This document shows, piece after piece, positions 43,769 to 54,095 of a stretch of 64,000 nt of DNA; the first letter of the stretch is position 1; each line of letters starts with the position of its first letter. The DNA comes from Streptomyces lavendofoliae (GTDB lineage: Bacteria; Actinomycetota; Actinomycetes; Streptomycetales; Streptomycetaceae): assembly GCF_014649735.1 (NCBI RefSeq), contig NZ_BMTP01000002.1, positions 241,697 through 305,696 of the forward strand. The letters are read 5' to 3'. Under the pieces are notes generated by a model. The model was not told the DNA's origin. It was given only the letters and a program-made list of their open reading frames with translations, and did no database searches. The position numbers were made by a program, and so were the translations under genes.

Positions 43769-44548
43769 CTACACGTCGAGGTCGACGACGACCGGGGCGT
43801 GGTCGGAGGCGCCCTTGCCCTTGCGCTCCTCGCGGTCGACGTAGCTGTCCTTGACGGCGTCGGCGAACGGCTTGTTGCCGTACACCAGGTCGATGCGCAT
43901 GCCCCGGTTCTTGGGGAAGCACAGCTGGCGGTAGTCCCAGTACGTGAAGGGGTGGTCGTACTTCAGCGGGCGCGGCACCACGTCCGTGAGCCCGGTCTCG
44001 CGCAGCCCGGCGAGCGCGGCGCGCTCGGGCTCGGTGACGTGCGTCGAGCCCTCGAACAGGGCGCGGTCGAAGACGTCGTCGTCGGTCGGCGCGATGTTGA
44101 AGTCGCCGAGCACCGCGAAGGGGCGGGCGCCCGCCGCGTCGTCGGCGACCGCGCTCCTGAGCGCCTCCAGCCAGCGCAGCTTGTAGGCGTAGTGCTCGTG
44201 GGCCACCTCGCGGCCGTTCGGCACGTACACCGACCAGACCCGGGCGGGGCCGCAGGTGGCGGAGATGGCGCGGGGCTCGGCCACGCCGTCGTACTCCGGG
44301 CCGCCCGGCAGGCCGTGGACGACGTCCTCCAGGCCCACGCGGGAGACCAGGGCCACGCCGTTCCACCGGCCGGTGGCGTGGACCGACGACTCGTACCCCA
44401 GCTCCCGCAGCTCGTCGGTGGGGAACTGCTCCGCGGTGCACTTGGTCTCCTGGATGCACAGCACGTCCGTGCCGCTGCTCTCCAGCCACGCCAGCAACCG
44501 GGGCAGCCGGGCGGTGATCGAATTGACGTTCCAGGTGGCGATGCGCAT
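43769..44548 (-). CDS. xthA: Exodeoxyribonuclease III
   Basis: A 259-residue AP endonuclease and 3' exonuclease of base excision repair. All catalytic elements are present: N7 and N9 region (WNVNS), E34 in QETK, Y in YVPNG, GDFNIAP with D and N, WDYR, and the terminal SDHAPVVVDL. The length is normal for the family. It lies 30 bp downstream in sense from the MBL hydrolase stop boundary, so those two and the gene above may be in one transcript. Confidence 0.94.
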   Translation of the reverse strand: MRIATWNVNSITARLPRLLAWLESSGTDVLCIQETKCTAEQFPTDELRELGYESSVHATGRWNGVALVSRVGLEDVVHGLPGGPEYDGVAEPRAISATCGPARVWSVYVPNGREVAHEHYAYKLRWLEALRSAVADDAAGARPFAVLGDFNIAPTDDDVFDRALFEGSTHVTEPERAALAGLRETGLTDVVPRPLKYDHPFTYWDYRQLCFPKNRGMRIDLVYGNKPFADAVKDSYVDREERKGKGASDHAPVVVDLDV

Positions 44549-44578
44549 GTCCCACAGCCTAACGGGGGCCTGTGACAG

Positions 44579-45211
44579 TCACAGGTCCGTCGCCTGCCCG
44601 GGGGTCAGCCGGCCGTGGTCGGTCCCGCCCAGGGCGCCGATCTGGCGGTCGTAGATCGGCCGGGCCAGGTCGGTGAGCAGCGCGTCGTGGATGTCGATGG
44701 CGCGGCGCGGCCCGACCTCGCGCACGTAGTCGATGACCTCGGAGATCTTGCTCCATGGGGCCATCACCGGGAGCATCAGCGTGTCGACCGGGTGGTCGGG
44801 GACGGTGAGGGCGTCGCCGGGGTGGAAGACGGACCCGTCGACCAGGAAGCCGATGTTGGTGATCCGGGGGATGTCGGGGTGGATCACCGCGTGCAGCTCG
44901 CCGTGCACCTGGACGTCGAACCCGGCGGCGGTGAAGGTGTCGCCGTGGCCGACCGTGTGGACCCGGCCGGGGAAGGCCGCCGAGATCCTCTCCGCGACGC
45001 TGCGCAGCGTCCAGACCGCGACGCCCGGGTCGGCCTCCAGGGCGGCCCTCAGCCGCCCCTCGTCGAAGTGGTCGGGGTGCTCGTGGGTGACCAGGACGGC
45101 GTCGGCGCCCAGCGCCGCGTCGTGTTCGCTGAACCCGCCGGGGTCGACGACGAGCGTCCGCCCGCCCTTCTCCAGCCGCACACACGCGTGGGACATCTTG
45201 GTCAGCTTCAT
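44579..45211 (-). CDS. MBL fold metallo-hydrolase
   Basis: A 210-residue metallo-beta-lactamase fold protein with the metal motif THEHPDHF near residue 42, then PGDAL and HDALL histidine-containing segments. It belongs to the UlaG/YycJ-like L-ascorbate-6-phosphate lactonase-type group in its MKLTKMSHACVRLE start. The substrate is unknown. An alternative start three codons upstream (45220) has GAGGAG just before it; both fit. The next gene upstream on this strand ends 29 bp away. Confidence 0.85.
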   Translation of the reverse strand: MKLTKMSHACVRLEKGGRTLVVDPGGFSEHDAALGADAVLVTHEHPDHFDEGRLRAALEADPGVAVWTLRSVAERISAAFPGRVHTVGHGDTFTAAGFDVQVHGELHAVIHPDIPRITNIGFLVDGSVFHPGDALTVPDHPVDTLMLPVMAPWSKISEVIDYVREVGPRRAIDIHDALLTDLARPIYDRQIGALGGTDHGRLTPGQATDL

Positions 45212-45240
45212 GAGGGGCATCCTTCTCCTCGTGGACCGGG

Positions 45241-46836
45241 TCACGCCTCCGGAGTGGTCTCCTCCAGGATCACCCGGCGGGCGACGCGGAACGCCGAGTT
45301 CGCGGCCGGGACGCCGCAGTAGACGGCGGTCTGGAGCAGCACCTCCTTGATCTCCGCGGGCGACAGTCCGTTGCGCAGCGCGGCCCGGGTGTGGAACGCC
45401 AGCTCGTCCAGGTGACCGCCGGCGACCAGGGCGGTCAGGGTGACGGCGCTGCGGGTGCGCCGGTCCAGGCCGTCGCGGGTCCACACCTCGCCCCAGGCGT
45501 AGCGGGTGATCAGCTCCTGGAAGTCGCCGGTGAAGTCGTCGGCGGCGGCCATGGCGCGGTCGACGTGCGCGTCGCCCAGGACCTCGCGGCGTACCTTCAT
45601 GCCCGCGTCGTACGGGTCGGGCCGCCCGGCCGCGGCGGGCCCGGCCGGGACGGGCCCGGCGGTGTGGACGGCGGCGGCCGGCGGCACGCCGCCGGGGACG
45701 ACCGCCCCGGGCGCTACGCCACCCGCTGCCACGTGGACGCCGTGCGTCATGTGCGGCCCGGGCGGTACGTGCGGCCCGGCTCCGGGCGCTCCGTGCGGCC
45801 CGGGCGGTACGGCTCCGGCGGGGGCCGCTCCCTGCGGTACGGCGCCGGCCGGCGCGGCACCCGGCGCGAGGGGGCCCGGTGTGTGCGGGGCGGGCGTGTG
45901 CGCGGCGGGCGTGTGCGCGGCGGCGTCACCCGGGCGTCCGGGAGCGGTCGCGGCCGGTGCGGCGGGGTGCGCGGCGGGGGCGGCCGGCGCGGCGGGGGCC
46001 GCCACCACGGGCGGCACCGCGAGGGCCGCCATGCCGGTCGACGAGTCGGACACGGCCTGCCACGACGTGGAGAAGTGCCGCACCAGCAGGTCGGTGACGG
46101 CCGCCGGCTGCTCCACGGGCGCGAGGTGGGAGGCCCCGGGCACGACGGCGAGCCGGGAGTCGGGGATGCCCGCGACGAGGTGGCGCGCCTCGGCGGGGCC
46201 GGTGACCCGGTCCTCGGAGCCGACCAGGACGAGGGTGGGGACGCCCACGCGGCCGAGATCGGCGCGGACGTCGAAGGAGGCGAGCGCCTCGCACGCGCCG
46301 ACGTAGCAGCCGGCGTCGGTCGTCCGGACCATCTGCACGGCCCACTCGACGATCGCGGGCTGGGCGGCGGCGAAGCCGGGGGTGAACCAGCGCTCGGGCG
46401 CGGTACGGGCCATCGGGTCCAGGCCGTTGGTGCGGACGATCACGCCGCGCTGGCGGAACTCGTCGGCGGTGCCGAAGCGCGGCGAGGAGGCGATCAGGGC
46501 GAGCGAGGCGAGCCGGTGCGGGGCCCGCAGGGCCAGGTCGGTGCCGATGGCGCCGCCGATGGAGCAGCCCGCGTAACCGAAGCGCTGGACGCCCAGTTCG
46601 TCGAGGGTGGCCAGCAGCCGGCCGGTCAGCTCCGTGACGGAGGTCGCGGGGTGGGCGGGGGCGCCGCCGTGCCCGGGCAGGTCGAACCGGATGACCCGCC
46701 ACTGCCGTACGAGCTCGGGTATCTGCCGGTCCCACATGTGCCATGTGGTGCCCAGTGAGGGACCCAGGATCAGGACCGGGGCCTCCTCCGGCCCGTCGCA
46801 GCGGTATTGCAGGGTGTTCGACGGTGTCTCACTCAC
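45241..46836 (-). CDS. 3-oxoadipate enol-lactonase / 4-carboxymuconolactone decarboxylase fusion
   Basis: A 531-residue bifunctional protein of the beta-ketoadipate pathway. Residues 1 to about 262 are an alpha/beta-hydrolase of PcaD type (DLPGHG, nucleophile S92 in GCSIGG). Residues about 407 to 531 are a carboxymuconolactone decarboxylase of PcaC type (DDFTGDFQELITRYAWGEVW, HTRAALRNGLS). The two are joined by some 140 residues of Ala/Pro/His/Gly low-complexity sequence, much longer than a usual linker. No other pca genes are in the window. The GTG at 46836 is divergent from the RNase J gene. Confidence 0.88.
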   Translation of the reverse strand: MSETPSNTLQYRCDGPEEAPVLILGPSLGTTWHMWDRQIPELVRQWRVIRFDLPGHGGAPAHPATSVTELTGRLLATLDELGVQRFGYAGCSIGGAIGTDLALRAPHRLASLALIASSPRFGTADEFRQRGVIVRTNGLDPMARTAPERWFTPGFAAAQPAIVEWAVQMVRTTDAGCYVGACEALASFDVRADLGRVGVPTLVLVGSEDRVTGPAEARHLVAGIPDSRLAVVPGASHLAPVEQPAAVTDLLVRHFSTSWQAVSDSSTGMAALAVPPVVAAPAAPAAPAAHPAAPAATAPGRPGDAAAHTPAAHTPAPHTPGPLAPGAAPAGAVPQGAAPAGAVPPGPHGAPGAGPHVPPGPHMTHGVHVAAGGVAPGAVVPGGVPPAAAVHTAGPVPAGPAAAGRPDPYDAGMKVRREVLGDAHVDRAMAAADDFTGDFQELITRYAWGEVWTRDGLDRRTRSAVTLTALVAGGHLDELAFHTRAALRNGLSPAEIKEVLLQTAVYCGVPAANSAFRVARRVILEETTPEA

Positions 46837-47037
46837 GCCCCAGACCCTCTCACGTATGACGCGGGGCCCTGTATCGGGGGCTTGCGGGAAGGCGGACGGC
46901 ATCGCGGCACGGCGCGGCACGGCTCCGGCAGCCCGGCGACCCTCGTCTCCGGGAGCGTGGCGGGGCATCGGCGGCAGCCGGAGCCCGGGCGGGGGAACCC
47001 CCTGCGGGGCCCGCCGTGAAGAGAAGATCACACAGGC

Positions 47038-47053
47038 GATGGATCACTCCATC
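47038..47053. promoter_or_regulatory. Inverted repeat upstream of RNase J gene
   Basis: GATGGA-TCAC-TCCATC forms a 6-bp inverted repeat 24 bp before the ATG of the RNase J gene. It could be an operator or a leader hairpin through which the RNase controls its own mRNA. This is inference from position only. Confidence 0.35.
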
Positions 47054-47077
47054 CCGCTCTCCGGGTAACGTCAAGGT

Positions 47078-48763
47078 ATGAGCCATCCGCACCCCGAACT
47101 GAAAGCCGCCCCGCCTCTTGCCGAGGGAGGGCTGCGGGTCATCGCCTTGGGCGGCCTGGGTGAGATCGGTCGCAACATGACCGTCTTCGAGCACGCCGGC
47201 AAACTGCTCATCGTCGACTGCGGCGTGCTGTTCCCCGAGGAGACCCAGCCCGGCGTGGACGTGATCCTGCCGGACTTCACCTCGATCCGGGACCGGCTCG
47301 ACGACATCGTGGCCGTGGTTCTCACCCACGGCCACGAGGACCACATCGGCGGCGTGCCGTACCTGCTGCGCGAGCGGTCCGACATTCCCGTCGTCGGCTC
47401 CAAGCTGACGCTGGCGTTCCTGGAGGCCAAGCTCAAGGAACACGGCATCCGGCCGCGCTCGGTGCGGGTCCGGGAGGGCGACCGGCGCGCCTTCGGGCCC
47501 TTCGACTGCGAGTTCGTGGCGGTCAACCACTCCATCCCGGACAGCCTCGCGGTCGCGATCCGCACCGGTGCCGGGATGGTGCTGCACACCGGTGACTTCA
47601 AGATGGACCAGTTCCCGCTCGACGACCGCATCACCGACCTGCGCGCCTTCGCCCGCCTCGGCGAGGAGGGTGTGGACCTGTTCCTCACCGACTCCACCAA
47701 CGCCGAGGTACCCGGTTTCACCACCTCCGAGCGTGAGCTGAACCCGGCGATCGAGCAGGTGATGCGCACCGCGCCGCGCCGGGTCATCGTGTCCAGCTTC
47801 GCCAGCCATGTGCACCGCATCCAGCAGGTCCTCGACGCCGCCCACCAGCACGGCCGCAAGGTCGCCTTCGTCGGCCGGTCGATGGTCCGCAACATGGGCA
47901 TCGCCCGTGACCTGGGCTATCTGAAGGTCCCCTCCGGTCTGGTCGTGAGCACCAAGGAGCTGGAGAAGCTCCCGGACCACAAGATCACTCTGGTGTGCAC
48001 CGGCTCCCAGGGCGAACCGATGGCCGCGCTGTCACGGATGGCCAACCGCGACCACGTCATCCGCATCGGCAAGGGCGACACCGTCCTGCTCGCCAGCTCC
48101 CTCATCCCCGGCAACGAGAACGCCATCTACCGGGTGATCAACGGACTCACCCGGTGGGGCGCCCACGTGGTCCACAAGGGCAATGCCAAGGTGCACGTCT
48201 CCGGGCACGCCAGCGCCGGGGAACTCGTCTACTGCTACAACGTCGTCAAGCCCCGGAACGTCATGCCCGTGCACGGCGAATGGCGCCACCTGCGGGCCAA
48301 CGGCGACCTCGCCATCCGTACCGGTGTCGACCCGGACCGGGTCGTCATCGCCGAGGACGGTGTCGTCGTCGACCTGGTCGACGGGCGCGCGTCCATCACC
48401 GGCAAGGTGCCCGCGGGCAACGTCTACGTGGACGGCATGGAAGTCGGCGGCGCCACCGAAGCGTCCCTCAAGGACCGTCTCACCCTCGCCGCCGAAGGCG
48501 TGGTCACGGTGGTGGCGATCGTCGACGCGGACACCGGCGCCCTCGCCGAGGCCCCCGATTTCCTGGCCCGCGGCTTCGTCCACGACGACACCACCTTCGA
48601 GCCGGTCATCCCCGTCATCGAGAAGACCCTGGCCACCGCGGCCGAGGAGGGCGTCGGGGACGCGCACCAACTCGAACAGCTCATCGCCCGCGCCGTGGCG
48701 AACTGGGCGTTCCGCACCCACCGCCGCAAGCCCCTCATCATCCCCGTCATCATCGACGCCTGA
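47078..48763 (+). CDS. rnj: Ribonuclease J
   Basis: A 561-residue metallo-beta-lactamase/beta-CASP ribonuclease with both endonuclease and 5' exonuclease activity in its family. The zinc motif THGHEDH is at residues 83 to 89, with further ligands in HTGDFKMD and the beta-CASP motifs in VSSFASHVHRIQQ and HVSGHASAGE. The C-terminal domain is complete. Streptomycetes usually carry an rnj beside dapA; the neighbours here are different, so this may be a second paralogue. A short inverted repeat precedes it. Confidence 0.93.
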   Translation: MSHPHPELKAAPPLAEGGLRVIALGGLGEIGRNMTVFEHAGKLLIVDCGVLFPEETQPGVDVILPDFTSIRDRLDDIVAVVLTHGHEDHIGGVPYLLRERSDIPVVGSKLTLAFLEAKLKEHGIRPRSVRVREGDRRAFGPFDCEFVAVNHSIPDSLAVAIRTGAGMVLHTGDFKMDQFPLDDRITDLRAFARLGEEGVDLFLTDSTNAEVPGFTTSERELNPAIEQVMRTAPRRVIVSSFASHVHRIQQVLDAAHQHGRKVAFVGRSMVRNMGIARDLGYLKVPSGLVVSTKELEKLPDHKITLVCTGSQGEPMAALSRMANRDHVIRIGKGDTVLLASSLIPGNENAIYRVINGLTRWGAHVVHKGNAKVHVSGHASAGELVYCYNVVKPRNVMPVHGEWRHLRANGDLAIRTGVDPDRVVIAEDGVVVDLVDGRASITGKVPAGNVYVDGMEVGGATEASLKDRLTLAAEGVVTVVAIVDADTGALAEAPDFLARGFVHDDTTFEPVIPVIEKTLATAAEEGVGDAHQLEQLIARAVANWAFRTHRRKPLIIPVIIDA

Positions 48764-48920
48764 GCCGCGACCCGGCGGCGCGGTGCGGCACCCGTACGAC
48801 GACTCCGGGAGTCCGGCGACCGCGCGGGGTACGTCGGCGGCGGCGCGCCGGCGCCGGCCGCGGCCCGCGAGCCGGCGCGGCGGCCGGCCCCCGGCGCGGT
48901 GACCGGCACCGCGCGGGCGG

Positions 48921-49484
48921 TCAGGGAGTCGCCGTCGAGACGACGTACACCCGCGGGGCCGCCGGGTCGGTGAGGTCGACGGTGATGTCGCGGGTGGGGC
49001 GCGGGTCCTTCTGGCGGTGCGTGGTGGCGGACCAGTCGCGGCCGGCGGGGAACGTCCAGCCCACGGTGCGGGCGTCGCGCTCGCCGATGGTGACGTCCGC
49101 GGCGTCGAGCGCGGCGCGGCTGGTGCCCACGTCGTTCAGGAAGTCGTCCAGCCCCGTCCCGCTGGTGGTGAACTCGACGTACAGCCTGCTGGTCTTCCAG
49201 TTGCTCGTCTCGAAGTACGCGACCTCGGTGGAGCCGGCCGGGATGGGCACCTCGAAGACGCGGCGCTTCATCTTGGACGGCCAGCTGTCCCGGAGGCCGG
49301 TGACGGACGACTCGGCCTCCTTGTCGCGGCCACTGGCGCGGCTCTGCTGGGCGGAGACCACCAGGTAGCCGGCCGGGATGCCGATGAGCAGCACGATGAC
49401 GACGGCGGTCAGGACCCGGCGGCGGATCATGCGCCGCCGCTCCTCCGGGGACGCGGGCTGGTTCAGCACGGACGTGACGGACAT
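48921..49484 (-). CDS. Single-pass membrane protein linked to the ROK kinase
   Basis: A 187-residue protein with a basic N-terminus (EERRRMIRRR), one hydrophobic helix at about residues 25 to 45, and an extracellular domain of strands containing Trp-rich segments (ETSNWKTSRLYVEF, VGWTFPAGRDW). No known family is recognised. The ATG at 49484 lies 2 bp after the ROK stop, so both are cotranscribed. It may be a sensor or an accessory to sugar uptake. Confidence 0.8.
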   Translation of the reverse strand: MSVTSVLNQPASPEERRRMIRRRVLTAVVIVLLIGIPAGYLVVSAQQSRASGRDKEAESSVTGLRDSWPSKMKRRVFEVPIPAGSTEVAYFETSNWKTSRLYVEFTTSGTGLDDFLNDVGTSRAALDAADVTIGERDARTVGWTFPAGRDWSATTHRQKDPRPTRDITVDLTDPAAPRVYVVSTATP

Positions 49485-49486
49485 GG

Positions 49487-50659
49487 CTACGGTTCCTGGG
49501 GGGGTCGGGTGCTGCGGCCGGTGACGCCGCCGTTGCGGATGGCCTGGGCGTACCGCTCGTACTTCTCGTAGCGCTCCAGCCGGCGGCGGTTGGCGCGGCG
49601 GAAGCGGCGCGCGACGAGCCGGGCGAGGTCGGCGGCGCCGACCATGCCGGCCTCCGGGCCGAGCTGCGCCTTGGCGATGCGCGCCTCGGGGCGGTAGCCG
49701 CGGCCGGTGAGGTGGCGGCGGAAGGCGTCCCGGGCGGGGCCGATGAGCAGGTCGTCGGCGGCGCTGACGCCCCCGCCGACGACGAAGCAGGACGGGTCGA
49801 GGGCGGCGGCCAGGTTGGCGATGCCGACGCCGAGCCACTGGCCGATGTCCTGGAACAGCTCGATGCACATCGCGTCGCCCTCGCGGGCGAGCTCGGTGAT
49901 CAGCGGGCCCGTGATGTCGGGTACGGAGCCCTTGACGCGTTCGATGATGTTGTAGGCGACCGGTGAGTCGGCCGCCGCCAGCTCGCGGGCCTCCCGGACG
50001 AGGGCGTTGCCGGAGCTGTACTGCTCCCAGCAGCCGCGGTTGCCGCACGGGCAGCGGTGGCCGCCGGGCACCACCTGCATATGGCCGAACTCGCCGGCCA
50101 CCCCGTACTTGCCCCGCTTGACCTGCCCGTCCTCCAGGATGGCGCCGCCGATCCCGGTACCGAGCGTGATCATCACGAGGTGGTCCTCGCCGCGGCCGGC
50201 GCCGAACCGCCACTCGGCCCAGGCGGCGGTGTTGGCGTCGTTGTCGACCATGACGGGCACGGCGAGCCGGGCCTGGAGCGAGTCGCGCAGCGGCTCGTTG
50301 CGCCAGGCCAGGTGGGGGGCGAACAGCACGCGGCTGCGGTCGGCGTCGACCCAGCCGGCGGCGCCGATGCCCACGGCGTGCACGTCGTGCCGGTCGGAGA
50401 GGTCCAGCACCAGTTCGGTGATGGTGTCCTCGACGACCTTGGCGCTCTTGGACTTGTCGGGCGTCTCGGTCTTGATCTGTTCCAGGATGTGGCCGTCGGC
50501 GTCGACGACGCCCGCCATCACCTTCGTCCCGCCGATGTCGATGCCGACGGTGGGGACGCGCGGCGCGGTCAGGTGCGAGCGGCGCTCGCGGGCCGACACG
50601 GTCCGCAGGACGGTGGCGCGGGCGGAGCCCCGGTGGGGGAAGTCGCGGTACGTGCTCAC
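49487..50659 (-). CDS. ROK family sugar kinase (glucokinase-like)
   Basis: A 390-residue ROK protein without an N-terminal helix-turn-helix, hence a kinase rather than a repressor. The ATP motif is DIGGTKVMAG near residue 40, the catalytic aspartate lies in VDNDANTAAWAEW, and the zinc motif is GHRCPCGNRGCWEQ. The N-terminal 35 residues are an Arg-rich extension. The C-terminal tail has a Tyr/Glu/Arg stretch (RRRLERYEKYERYAQ). It is the gene downstream of the sugar ABC operon and probably phosphorylates an imported hexose. Confidence 0.9.
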   Translation of the reverse strand: MSTYRDFPHRGSARATVLRTVSARERRSHLTAPRVPTVGIDIGGTKVMAGVVDADGHILEQIKTETPDKSKSAKVVEDTITELVLDLSDRHDVHAVGIGAAGWVDADRSRVLFAPHLAWRNEPLRDSLQARLAVPVMVDNDANTAAWAEWRFGAGRGEDHLVMITLGTGIGGAILEDGQVKRGKYGVAGEFGHMQVVPGGHRCPCGNRGCWEQYSSGNALVREARELAAADSPVAYNIIERVKGSVPDITGPLITELAREGDAMCIELFQDIGQWLGVGIANLAAALDPSCFVVGGGVSAADDLLIGPARDAFRRHLTGRGYRPEARIAKAQLGPEAGMVGAADLARLVARRFRRANRRRLERYEKYERYAQAIRNGGVTGRSTRPPQEP

Positions 50660-50771
50660 GAGTCCTGTCGTCCCTGGTGGTGGGGGCCGGGAGGTGGGGG
50701 CCCGGCGGCGGACGGCGCCCGCCGCCCTCGATTCTGCCAGGTACGTGGCCGGGGGCGGCGGCGCGCGGTGG

Positions 50772-51592
<821 letters not shown>

Positions 51593-51596
<4 letters not shown>

Positions 51597-52648
51597 TTGG
51601 TCGCCTCCGCGCGCTTGCGGACCCAGGCGTTGAGCAGGGTCGCGAGAAGGAGCATCGCTCCGAGGAAGAACTTGAACCAGTCCGGGTTCCACTCGGCGTA
51701 CACGATGCCCTTGCTGGTCATGCCGAAGATGAACGCGCCGACCGCCGAGCCGATGGCGGAGCCGTATCCGCCGGTGATCAGGCAGCCGCCGATGACGGCG
51801 GCGATGATGTAGATCAGTTCGTTGCCGACGCCCTCGCCGGACTGGACGACGTCGAACGAGAAGAGCAGGTGCTGGCCGGACACCCAGGCGCAGAAGGCGA
51901 CGCCCGCGTAGAGACCGATCTTCGTGGCGCGGACCGGGACGCCCACCGCGCGGGCGGCGTCCGCCCCGCCGCCCACCGCGAAGATCCAGTTGCCGAAGCG
52001 GGTGCGCAGCAGGATCCAGGTGGCGAGGGCCACCAGGCCGAACCACCACAGGATGGTCACCTTGACGTCGAGGCCGCCCAGGGAGAACTGGGAGGCGAAC
52101 AGCGTCCGGGCCGAGGAGAAGCCCTCCATGTCGGCGATGGTCTTCGTCGACACGGTGCCGCTGATCAGCTTGGTGAGGCCCAGGTTCAGGCCGGTCAGCA
52201 TCAGGAACGTACCGAGCGTGATGATGAAGCTCGGTAGCTTGGTCCGGGTGAGCATGACGCCGTTGAAGACGCCGACGGCGAGGGTGACCAGGAGCGACAC
52301 CAGGACGCCGACCCAGACGTTCGCGGTCATCCGGTAGCTGAACATCGAGGAGATCAGCGCGGAGCTGGTCACCATCACGCCGGCCGACAGGTCGAACTCG
52401 CCGCCGATCATGAGCAGCGCGACGGGTACGGCCATGATGCCGATCGTCGAGGCGGCGTAGAGGACCGTGCCGAAGCTGGACGCCCGGAGGAAGCCGTCGG
52501 CGACGATCGAGAAGAAGAGGAAGACGGCGACGGCCCCGACGACCGAGCCCAGCTCGGGGCGGCCGAGAAGGGCGCGCAGCGGGGAGGTGCGCAGCAGGCG
52601 CTCGTCGGCGGGAGCGCCGTCCTTCACGGGTGGTGCGGTCGCGGTCAT
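51593..52648 (-). CDS. CUT2-type sugar ABC transporter permease
   Basis: A 351-residue permease of the RbsC/FrcC family with about nine helices and the typical [23 protein letters not shown] and [12 protein letters not shown] segments. The ATG at 52648 overlaps the binding-protein stop (ATGA), and the stop overlaps the ATPase start. The longer frame upstream runs antisense through the binding-protein gene and was rejected. Confidence 0.93.
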
Positions 52649-53670
52649 CGGGTTCCTCGCTCCGTGAATTCCGCCAGCGCGGCGGCGTCCTTCTCGGTGA
52701 TGATCTGCGGTCCGGTCAGCACCGGCCGGCCGCCACCGAGGACGTCGGCGTTGTACCGGTAGAGCCACAGCAGGTCCACCGCCTCGTAGCCCTGGAGGTA
52801 GGGCTGCTGGTCGACGGCGAAGCCGAGCTGCTTGCTCTTCAGACCGGCGGCGACCTTGGCGTTGAGGTCGAAGGTGTCGATCTCGGCTGTGGACCCGGCG
52901 CTCTTCTTCGCCTGGACGGCGGCGTCGGCGAAGGGCGCGCCGAGGGTGACGACGGCGTCGATCGAGGGGTCCGTCTGGAGCTTGGCCTCGATGGATGCCT
53001 GGACGTCGGGCATGTTGGTGCCGTCGACGTACAGGTTCTGGAGGGTGCCGCCGAAGGTCTTCCCCACCCCGGCGCAGCGCTGCTCGTGGCCGACGTTGCC
53101 CTGCTCGTGCAGGACGCACAGCGCCTTCTTCCGGCCGCGCTGGTCCAGCTCGTCGCCGACGGCCTCGCCGGCCACGCCCTCGTCCTGCCCGATGTGGGTG
53201 AGGGCGCCGAACCCCTTGGACTGCGCGGAGCCGGAGTTGACCGTGATCACCGGGATGCCGGCCTTCACGGCGCGGGCGACGGCCGCCTTCATCGCGTCGG
53301 GCTTGGCGAGGGTGACGATGAGCCCGTCGACCTTCTTGTCGATGTACGAGTCGACCAGCTGTGCCTGCTGCTGGCCCTCGTCGCTGTGGGCGTACAGGAA
53401 GTTGATGTTGTCCTTCACGGCCGCCTGCTTGGCGCCGCTCTGGACGATGTCCCAGAAGGTGTCGCCGTCGCCGGAATGGGTGACCATGGCGATGGTCCAC
53501 TTCGGGGTGTTCACCGCGGACCGGCCCTCGGCGGCGGCGGCCCTGCGGGCGTCCTCGGCGCGTTTCCCGCCGGTCGCGCTGCATCCCGAGGCGGCTGCCG
53601 CCAGGGACACTCCGAGGACCGTCACCAGCACCGCGCGGAGCGCGCGTACTCCTGTCCGAACCGTTGCCAC
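52645..53670 (-). CDS. Sugar ABC transporter substrate-binding lipoprotein
   Basis: A 341-residue periplasmic-binding protein of the RbsB/xylose-ribose group ([35 protein letters not shown] and [12 protein letters not shown]). The lipobox is AASGC near residue 30. The GTG at 53670 is chosen for position at the signal peptide; an in-frame ATG at 53775 would add 35 residues of Gln/Thr repeats that look noncoding. The ligand may be inositol, ribose or a similar polyol. Confidence 0.88.
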   Translation of the reverse strand: MATVRTGVRALRAVLVTVLGVSLAAAASGCSATGGKRAEDARRAAAAEGRSAVNTPKWTIAMVTHSGDGDTFWDIVQSGAKQAAVKDNINFLYAHSDEGQQQAQLVDSYIDKKVDGLIVTLAKPDAMKAAVARAVKAGIPVITVNSGSAQSKGFGALTHIGQDEGVAGEAVGDELDQRGRKKALCVLHEQGNVGHEQRCAGVGKTFGGTLQNLYVDGTNMPDVQASIEAKLQTDPSIDAVVTLGAPFADAAVQAKKSAGSTAEIDTFDLNAKVAAGLKSKQLGFAVDQQPYLQGYEAVDLLWLYRYNADVLGGGRPVLTGPQIITEKDAAALAEFTERGTR

Positions 53671-53686
53671 GACGCCGTGCCCCTCT

Positions 53687-53731
53687 TGCTGTGTCTGTTG
53701 TGTCTGCTGTGCCTGTTGTGCTCGCTGTCGT
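53687..53731. repeat. CTGTTGTG-like imperfect repeats in the sugar operon leader
   Basis: Repeated TGTCTG(T/C)TG-type units fill 45 bp just upstream of the binding-protein gene. They read as Gln/Thr-rich peptide in the minus-strand frame and appear to be transcribed leader, not coding. The whole interval 53671-54095 holds this repeat, a doubtful 60-codon frame at 53772-53954 and the promoter below, and no supported gene. Confidence 0.5.
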
Positions 53732-54003
53732 GCGACTGGCCAAGTATGGGTCATGGTGATGTGCCCGGATTTCATCGGGTACCGCGGGCGGTCGGTTCCT
53801 CCGGTACCGGGGTGGCGGCGGGTCCGCCGCGGGGGCCGCCGCCGGCGCCCCGGCCCCCGGTGGTCCTGCCGCCCGAGCCGCCTCGTCCGGTGGCGGTGAC
53901 GGTGAGCGCGACTGCGGCCGGCGGGGCCGCTGCCGCCGTGCGGGTGGTACGCATGCGTGGTCCGCCTTGTCTCCCCGGCGCCGCCCGATTGCGGCTGGGT
54001 GCG

Positions 54004-54032
54004 TTTCTACGGGGGTGGGGCCAGCCCGTCAA
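54004..54032 (-). promoter_or_regulatory. Promoter of the sugar ABC operon
   Basis: On the minus strand TTGACG (54027-54032) and TAGAAA (54004-54009) are spaced by exactly 17 bp, a good housekeeping-type promoter. It implies a leader of about 330 nt before the binding-protein start. A GntR-like half-palindrome overlaps its upstream edge. Confidence 0.6.
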
Positions 54033-54036
54033 TACT

Positions 54037-54047
54037 TTGTCCGAACA
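54037..54047. promoter_or_regulatory. Candidate GntR operator at the sugar operon promoter
   Basis: TTGTC-CG-AACA resembles the better palindrome TTGTC-AG-GACAA found at 54928-54939. It lies 5 bp upstream of the -35 box, where a repressor or activator could act. Confidence 0.4.
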
Positions 54048-54095
54048 TTCTTACGCGCCGAGGGGCGGCGCGTTCGGACGACTGGTTCACCGGCG

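Noticed and set aside
53772..53954. Short Gly/Thr-rich protein before the sugar-binding gene
   Set aside because: It is compositionally biased, has only a weak ribosome binding site and no recognisable family; I kept it only as a leader question in the findings.
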